Source: Elephas maximus indicus
Taxonomy: Eukaryota > Chordata > Mammalia > Proboscidea > Elephantidae
Assembly: GCF_024166365.1 (NCBI RefSeq)
Contig: NC_064820.1
Location: 49,949,501-50,013,500 of the forward strand
Direction of reading: 5' to 3'
Length of the DNA: 64,000 nucleotides
Every line of letters begins with the position of its first letter. Position 1 is the first letter of the stretch. The translations under genes and the position numbers were made by a program. Shown here one piece after another: positions 38,501-47,500 of this stretch. Below the pieces are notes generated by a model, which was not told the DNA's origin, ran no database searches, and saw only the letters and a program-made list of their open reading frames with translations.

Positions 38501-41500
38501 GGCTTCAGGAAAACTATCAGAGGATGGACACGTGCTGACCTGTTGATAGACAAGTTCCACAAGGTCTTGCAAAGCATCATCCGTTGTAACCCAGCTATTC
38601 AGGGTCTCTGCAAACTGTTCGATTTCAGTTTCAAAACTGCCAGGCTGCGATGTAAGATGATTCAAAAAGTCCTGAACATATTCTGATAGAGTAGGATAAT
38701 CCTCACAACCATCCTCATAGGATTCCTATAGTTCAAAAATTGAAAAAAAAAAAAAAAAAAATTAAAAAATTAACCCATTCAACTGCTTAAAACAAACATG
38801 AGTGGCTTTAAACTGGAGTATCTCTAGCACAAATGATTTTAAGGATCCTTCACATATAAAATTTGCTATTGTTTTCTTTAATAAAATTAAGTCCACTGAG
38901 CTATCCTTCTTCCTTGCCCAACAACCAAAGTGTGATGATGTAACAAAGGGGCTTCATTTAGCTTGGTAGGGAATGGTCTTCTCATCCCTGCCAGATCTAT
39001 AAGACATCTAAAAAAATAAAGTTTAAACCAGTATTTCACTACAATATCAATATAAAAATTGAATATGATCTATTTATGTATAAGATCTAAAATTTGCCTC
39101 AAAATGGGAGTGGAGGGGCTAGAACAGGGAAGTAGAAACAATGGCTACATGTAGCCGTTGAGGCCGTGAAAATCCATTTCACCATTCTCCGTATTCTTGT
39201 AGAACCAAAACCAAAACCAAACCCGCTGCGGTCGAGTCGATTCCAACTCATCTTGTAGGTATCTGTCAATTTCTACGTTGAAAAGAAACCTAGTTAAGTC
39301 TGTTACCAGTCTGTTAATTCCTAAGGACAGGGATTATATAAACTGCCTGAGTGTCAAAATTTCATCACGGTGTACAGCGGACAGGAGACTTCTCGCTGTT
39401 ACATCTAGGTTTCAAATCAACCTCAACAGCAGCAGAAGTTTCTAGCTAATATCTCTACCACTGTCACCTTTGGTAGTTCCCACTCTTTAAATTAATGGCA
39501 GAAGGCTAAGCAGGGTGGATTTTGCAAACATATAAGACCAGAATACCAACCCTTGCACCTTCAATGCTTGGAATACCAACCAAAGTATTTTAAAATTCAC
39601 CTAACAGTTACGACCTAATAATACCTATGTTGCTCGATGAAACTTACCCTTCTTCAAAAGAAGACAAAATGAGAAACCATATAAAAGAATGATCACTACT
39701 GTATAGAACCATTTGTCAAGGGGGCAAGTGCTGCAGTCAGTGAGTGCACAAAGAAAAATAAATCACACAGAGTCAAAAACACCCTTAGAAAAGCTTCATG
39801 TTGGAGAGGCACATACCATCTTAGCAGGCAGACTGACACAGCCAGTCATTCTTCCGATGTTGGTACTGACTGCTATTTCTTCAGCTGACCATGACTTAGA
39901 GGCCATGCTGCGTAATTTTTGTGTATCTTTAGTCCCTAAAGACATATTTAACACGACAAGTTGCATGCACCAGGAGAGGCGCTCGGGGAAAAAAGAGCAG
40001 CTGCAGAAACAGCAGATTCATGTGTCCGTATCATGCTCATGTATGTTCACTGAGCAGATCAGCAGGTAAACTCACACATGAAATTTTTGTCTAATCACAC
40101 AACTGAATCCAAGTTATCAACAACTCCCCTGTAAATTAAAGGCATTAACATTTTAAATGAAATTCACATTCATTAATCAGAAGCACCACCAGCTGTGTGA
40201 CTCAGTGAATTAATTCCTGTGCTTCAGTTTCCTCGACTGTAAAATGTAGATAACAGTATGTATCTCATAGGGTTGCTACAAGGATCAAACGAATTAATGT
40301 TTATAATGCCTCTGGAATGGTAACTGGCACATAGCAAAAAGCGGTAAGCGTTCAAGCAAGTTACATTTTTTTAATTTCTAAGAGAACACTGAAACATACC
40401 CAAAACATATAATCCAATAGCCTTATATTCATACATAAAGAGGCTAGAGTGCAAAAAGTACCCAAAAAATAGAATGATAAAAAACAATGTAACTTAGCAC
40501 TTAGGATAGTACTCTAAGAAGCAAATAGCTGCCAATTGCATGTATAATAACTGATAGTGTGAAGGCTTTGCAAGCATTATCTCATCTAACCCTAAAAAAG
40601 AAAACTTGGGGGTAAGCATTACGAACATCCTTGCATGAGTGAAGAAACAGGCACAGAGCAGTTCAATCACCCTGGTTATTCCATCAAAACTGTCTGAGTG
40701 CCTACTAAGTGCCGAAGACTATTCTATAGGTGCTGGGGGTAGGGCCATGCTGTGAATATCTACCATGAATGAAACAGACAAAGCTCTCCTCTCAAGGAGT
40801 TTATATTCCATGAGGGAATATACATTCATATGCTGAAGTAAACTGAAAAAACAAAACAAATACCAAAACAAACAAACAACAGTTAATAAAGAATTCTGAA
40901 GGCTTAACATCTCAACGGAGACAAAGGGGAGGAAAAAAAAAAATCTGAGGGATGATATTCTATGCAGGTGGCACAAGAAGCACATAGGCTCTGAGGAGAT
41001 AGGTTCTTGGCTTGACATGTTTGAAAAACAGAAAACACAGTATGGCCAGAACACAGAAACATGGATGAGGCAGAGCTAATGAGGTCACTGAGGCAGATCA
41101 CATACAGCCTTGGGGACCATGTTAAGCAGACTGGCTCCAAGAGCAATGAGAAAACCACAGGGCAGCGGGTTGTGGGCAAGGAGGGGCCATGTACTGACTT
41201 AAGAGACTTGCTCATGGCCACACAGCTAGTTAGAAGGCAAGGACTGAGCACAGAATAAAGTTTGTGCTTTTAATCTCTATGCTATACTCCTAATAACTGA
41301 CAGCTTAAGACATATATATATGCAAGGATGTTCGCTGCCCCCCCCAAAAGAAAAATCTAACAATTCATTAACAAGGATACGGTTAAACACATTACAATAT
41401 CTCCACATAATGGAATATCAAACAGCCACTTAAGAAAACAAGATCTATTTTTTATTTATCAATCAATATGAGTGTACTAAATGAAAAGAACAGTACAGAG

Positions 41501-44500
41501 CCATAGTTTAGCAAAACTTAACTTTTTAAAACAGAAATTTACTCATACACGCAAAGAAAGTTTCTGGAAAGATACACCAGAGACGACAGTGGTTACCTCT
41601 GGAGAGTGAAGAAATGTTCATATTATAAATGTTCAACCTTTACTGTAAATTGCGAAAGCAGTTAAGCATAATAAATGTACACCTTAGATACTAAATGATG
41701 GTACTGTGAGTTGCCATCAAGTAGATTCTGACTCACGGCGAGTTCACGTGTGCAGTGCAGCACTGCTCCACAGGGTTTTCAAAGCAGTGACCTTTCATAA
41801 GCAGATCACCAGTATGTCTCCCAAAGCACCTCTGGGGGGGTCACCTCAGCTAGTAGTAGAGCATTCAGTCTTCTGCACCACTCTAGGGATTCCTATACTT
41901 AATGCTAACCACGTACATATGTGAATTTTATAATTTAAAAACTAGCTTAAGTTTTAAAATACAGATTAGAGCTTCACAAACTTGTAGTATGCTACAACTA
42001 TTAATGATAATGAAAGGTAGGAAGTTTAGTCTATAGATGCCAGCTGAAGGTACTAATTTCCTCCTTGTTTCTATAAGCGTCATTCATTGCAGCAAAAATA
42101 TACTTTAAAACCATAATTTTGTCTTACAATTTTTTAAATCTGGAAATGCCCTAATGTCACCATCATACCTGAGAGGCAGTTTTGCTAGATACATAATTCC
42201 TGGTTTGCAATTTTTTTCTTCAAGGCTTTATATATGTCATCCTATCGCCTCCTTGCCTGCACGGTTTCTGCCGAGTAGTCAGAGCTTAGTCTTATTGACT
42301 CCCTTTTGTAGGTGACTTTTCCTTTATCCCTGGCTGTTCTTAAAATTCTCTCTTTATCTTTGGTTTTGGCAAGTTTGATTCTAACACATCTTGGTGACTT
42401 TCTTTTGGGATCTACCTTGTATAGGGTTCGATGAGCTTCTTGGATAGATATCTTCTCATCTTTCACAGTATCAGAGAAGTTTCCTGCCAGCAAATCTTCA
42501 ACAATTCTCTCCGTATGCTCTGCTATCCCCCTCTGTTCTGGTACTTCAATTGCTCATGGGTTATTCCTCTTGATAGAGTCCCACATAATTCTTAAGAGTT
42601 TCTTATTTTTTTTTTAATTCTTTTATCTGATTTTTCTTCAAATAATTTGCTGTCAAGTGCGTTATACTCAAACTCACTAATTGTGACTTCCATTGCCTCA
42701 ATTCTGCTCCTATGACTTTCTATTGACTTGTCTAATTCTGAAATTTTGTTAATCTTTTGGACTTCTATTTGCTGCCTCTCTATGGATTCTTGCAACCCAT
42801 TAAATTTGTCATTATGCTCTTGTATAACCTTCTTAAGTTCCTCTATTCCTTTGTCTATGTGTTCCCTGGCTTGTTCTGAGTTTTGCCTGATCTCCTGAGT
42901 TCTGTATATTAGTCTTAAATTCTACCTCTGGTAATTCTAAGAAGTTCTCTTCTTCTGGAAGGTTTCTTGACTCTTTGTTTTGGTGGCTTGGTGAAGCCAT
43001 CACGGTCTAGCCTCTTTATGTGATTTGGTATTGACTGTTGTCTCCAAGGAAACCCTGTTGGCATAGTGGTTAAGTACTATGGCTGCTAACCAAAAAGGTT
43101 GGCAGTTCGAATCCACCAGGTGCTCCTTGGAAACTCTACAGGGCAGTTCTACTCTGTCCTATAGGGTCACTATGAGTCAGAATCCACTCAACAGCAATGG
43201 GTTTTTTTTTTTTTTTGGTTGTCTCCGAGCCATCGATAAGTTATTGTGTGTATTTATTTTATGTTTGCTTACTGTGTCCTAGCTTCTTGTTTTGTTTTGT
43301 TTTGATTTGACCAAACAAACTGGTCACACGAGCTACTTTGATTATTTGAGTCTTCGATGCTCTTACGTCCTGTCTCCAGGTGGCTAGAGCTGTTACTAGG
43401 TATGTGACCCCAGGAGTCCATTTACTTTTTTTGTATGGGCTCAGCTCAGGTGTCCAGGTCGTCAGTCACCCTCTGTGTGGTGTAGGCTCTCAACTACAGT
43501 CCTAGACGGGCAGAAGTGATTGGAGTAGGCCCAGGTATCTGGCTGCAGTAGGGGGACATGCACTGATCAAGACACGGGGCTGACTGCTGCCCGAGTGTCT
43601 GGAAGGAAGGCCATGTCCCTATTCCCTAGAGCATGTAGGTAGGTGGATTTTGTAGCCGGACTACAGGCACCTAATGCTGTTGGCTGTAAGGACTGGGTGG
43701 GAGTCATCACTTATTCTTGGACCACTGTTGCAGGTGGCTTGGTGGAGTGGGTGGAACCACCAGTCCTCAGGCCTCTGATGTGGGTAGGTGAGGACCCTGC
43801 TTAATGGGCAGGGTGGTGTCAAATGTCATGACTCTGTCACTTCCCCTTAGAGCAGATACAGATGAAAACAAGCTTCAGGTATACACCCTGTTATACTGTG
43901 CTAATGAGGACCTACACTGTTGAAATGGGCCCACGCAGGTCTATGCAGGGGTGAATGGCACTTAAAGTCCGTGGACCCCTTATGTCTGTGCCTAGGCAAA
44001 GGGGCTGTTCCTGCCCTGAGTTCCTGGCTTAGGGGAGCAGTTCACTTGGATAATGAACAGGCAAGACTATTTTACTTAAATGGACTGAAATAGGGCAAGG
44101 ATGTGAAGGAGAGAGGAGAGTTAACACATCACCAAGTTTTTAGCCTGAGCAGCTACTTAGAATATAAAAAGAGGTCTGCAGATGACAAATTGTTTTATCC
44201 TTGAGTTTGTGAGAGATCACCCTTATGAAGACGTCAAACAAATGGAAAAACAAGCCTGGAATTCAGAAGAATTAGATTTGAGAGTCATTAGCCTGTAAGT
44301 GATGGTCAGATTCTAAGAGATAAGTAGGATCACCAACGGAGCTCATAAAATAGAAAGACCACTTCGGGGACTGCAGTCTGAGGGGAGAAGGACTGATCAG
44401 CAAGTTGGGAGGATGAAGAAAGGGTACTGTCACAGAAGTCAAAGAAGAAGGCAAACGGGAAAAGATGACCATAGTATCAAATGCTATAGAATAATCCCAC

Positions 44501-47500
44501 AGGTTAAAATCTGAAAAGGATGATGGTGAGTCTATGCACAGAGAAGAAAAAATTAAAACAAAACCAATATTTTTAATATTTAGTCCTTATAAAAATAAAG
44601 ACCTTCTGAAAGACTAAGAAGCTGTCCCTGGTACCTAGCCCTTCTGGGACTCATACTTGTTTTAACTGAACAAATGGTACCATGGTTGAGGAAGTCTACT
44701 AAGATGAGGGTTAAGAGGACAATAGATTTAGCAATCAGAAAAATATCAGCAACTATCACAAAAATAGTACCAATACAACTGGGAGATCATGCTACAGAGG
44801 TTGAGTGGTCAATGGGAGGTCCAGCACTACGAACTGTGAATAATTTTGGACGATGTCGCTATCGAACACAGAAGAAAAACCGAGCAGTAACTTAAACGAG
44901 GATGCTTAGAAATAAACTGAGTTCTTTGGAGGAGGGAGGAAGAACTTTTGTCTCTTAATAAAATGCTTTACCAATTACTTGTGGAATTTTTGGTTCTAGT
45001 AAGTGAACTATGATTAAATACTCAAGATACAACGGTTTGTCTGAGAAGAAGCAAATGGCCATGAGGAGATGGGATACAGCAACTCAATGGCAAGACGACA
45101 TGGAAAGTAGGAAATTCTAGCAGTGGGATTAGAGGAAATACAAACCTTGAGGCTTTGAAAGGATTAAGAAAGCAGAGCAAAAGACTACCATAAGGATGTT
45201 AGAGAAAAAATATACTCCTGAGCACAGACCTAGCACAGGGATACCAAGTAATAGATTTTTATGCTGTATCCCAGTGCTTGACTCATTGTCAGCTATTTGT
45301 GGAATGAGTGAGTGAATGTAGCTAGCCTTGAATTATGACTACGATAAGGTAAGTTTCCCTAACAAGATTTTATTCTAAGAATCTGGGGAAAAACAAAGAT
45401 TCAGCTGTTCTGTGACTAAGTGGCTTAAGAAAAACTTAGCCCTGACTGACGGTCAACATTAGAGTAAGCTAGTAAGGCTAGAGAATGTACCAAAGCAGGG
45501 ATAGCAAGCTTGAATGCCTACAGAATCCAAAAAAACCCGGTGCCATTGAGTCGATACCAACTCATAGCGACCCTATAGGACAGAGTAGAAATGCCCTGTA
45601 GAGTTTGCAAGGAGCGCCTGGTGGGTTTGAACTGCCAACCCTTTGGTTAGCAGGCGTAGCTCTTAACCACTCCACACCAGGGCTTCCCCCTACAGAATCC
45701 AGGTGAGTTATAAAGGAATGAAATAAGCCAGGCAGCATATTAGAGCACACAAGTGCCATCTAAAGACAGCTGCCTCTATTCAGCTCCAGGCAATTTTCGC
45801 TCTACCAAAATGCCAGCACAGAAAGGCTGGTTCTTATGATTTCAAGGGAAATCAGATGTGTAATATCCAATTTAATTAAAAACATTTTTTTTTTTTAAAA
45901 AAACACCTTGAGGGCCAAAAAAGAGACACCTGCAAGCCACATGTGAGCCACAGACTTCCAGTCTGCAATCTATTCTAGTGAATTGAGCACAGAAGGAGCT
46001 GGTCCATTACAGGGCAGCAGGGAACCCCTGAAAAATGACAGTGGTTCAAAACAAGTGGATCAACATAACTTAATAACTGCTCTATAGTGAAGAGTTACCT
46101 GAACTATATAAAAAGAGTTTTATTCCTCATCATAAAGTAGCCCAAGTCCACAGGGAAAAAACAAATAGAGAGCTGTTTGTGGCTGTTAACAAGGCCAAGT
46201 TTACTCAACTACTCACAGCTCTCCAATGGCTCCTTTTCCTCTCTGAGCCAAATCAAAATTTCTGGCAAGAGCCCAAGCTGCTCTCTTTTCTACTTTACAT
46301 GGCAGATGGCCCCTCTTACCCCAAATTAACTGCACTTCCTGCTATGTCTATACTTTTCCTTCCCAACCCCAAAGGTTTTCCTATGCACTTTAAGATGCAT
46401 GGATTTTCCAAAATATGGAGTACAGCCTTTCCAGACCTTTTCTATTAGATATGGAAAAGACAGCCAATAAACAAAAAAAGGTGTGCCATCATTAATCATC
46501 AGAGAAACTGAGTTAAAACCACAAGTAGATACTACACACCCACCAGAATGGCTAACCTTAAACAACAGAAAATTCAAAGTACTAAAGAGGAAGTAAACAA
46601 CTGCAAATCACACATACTCAGAGTGTGTACTGGAATAATCTCTATGTAAAAACTATAGTATTTGGTAGGTAGTCTCTAAGTTCCTTTGAAGCGAGGATGG
46701 CACAACTTCCTCTCACATACTTTGGACATGTTATCATGAGGGACCAGTTCCGGGAGAAGGACATCATGCTCGGTAAGTAGAAGGGCAACAAAAAAGAGAA
46801 AGATTCTCAATGAAATGGACTGACACAGTGGCTACAACAATGGGCTCAGACATAGCAACAATTGTGAGAGTGGCACAGGGCCAGGTGGTATTCATTCTGT
46901 TGTATATAGGGTCGCTATGAGTTGGAATCGACTCAACAACACCTAACAACTAAAGCTGGGCATAGTGCTACCCCGTGACCCAGCAATTCCACTTCTAGGT
47001 ATATAAAAAAAAAAATGGAAATAAGGGCATATGTCCGCCAGGGCATGAGTAGGAATAGCAGCACTAATCGTAACGGCCCCCAAACTAGAAGCTGGCTAAA
47101 TGTTCATCAACAGACAAATGGATAGACTGTGGCATATTCATTCAATAAAATGCTATGAGGCTAAACCACCTAATTACATGCTACAAAATGAGTAACAAAA
47201 AGAATATATACTGTATGTTCCCATTTATGTAAAGTTTGAGAGCAGCAAAACTAATCTGTTCTATTAAGTCAAAATAGCAGTTACACTTGGAGAATGGTAG
47301 TCATTACCAGGGGGCTTCTGAGGTGCTGGTAACATTCTGCTTCATGATTTGGATGCTGGTTACCCAGGTGCTCACTTGGTGAAACTTTGAGCTATACCCT
47401 ATACACTCTATTCTATAGTTTTATATGTTAAAAACTCTGACCCTTTGGTTAGCAGCTGTAGCACTTAACCACTATGCCACCAAGGTTTCCATTCTATATG

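Larger units (their letters stand above)
35047..38539 (-). other. PAIP1: PAIP1 intron 3
   Basis: 3.5 kb. MIR-like remnants at about 35405-35545 and 35800-36003, a possible Tigger-type DNA transposon remnant at 36565-36960, an A run at 37637-37658 and a long-subtype AfroSINE at 37846-38042. Open frames at 36378-37017 lie in or beside the transposon and are not supported as genes. Confidence 0.8.
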
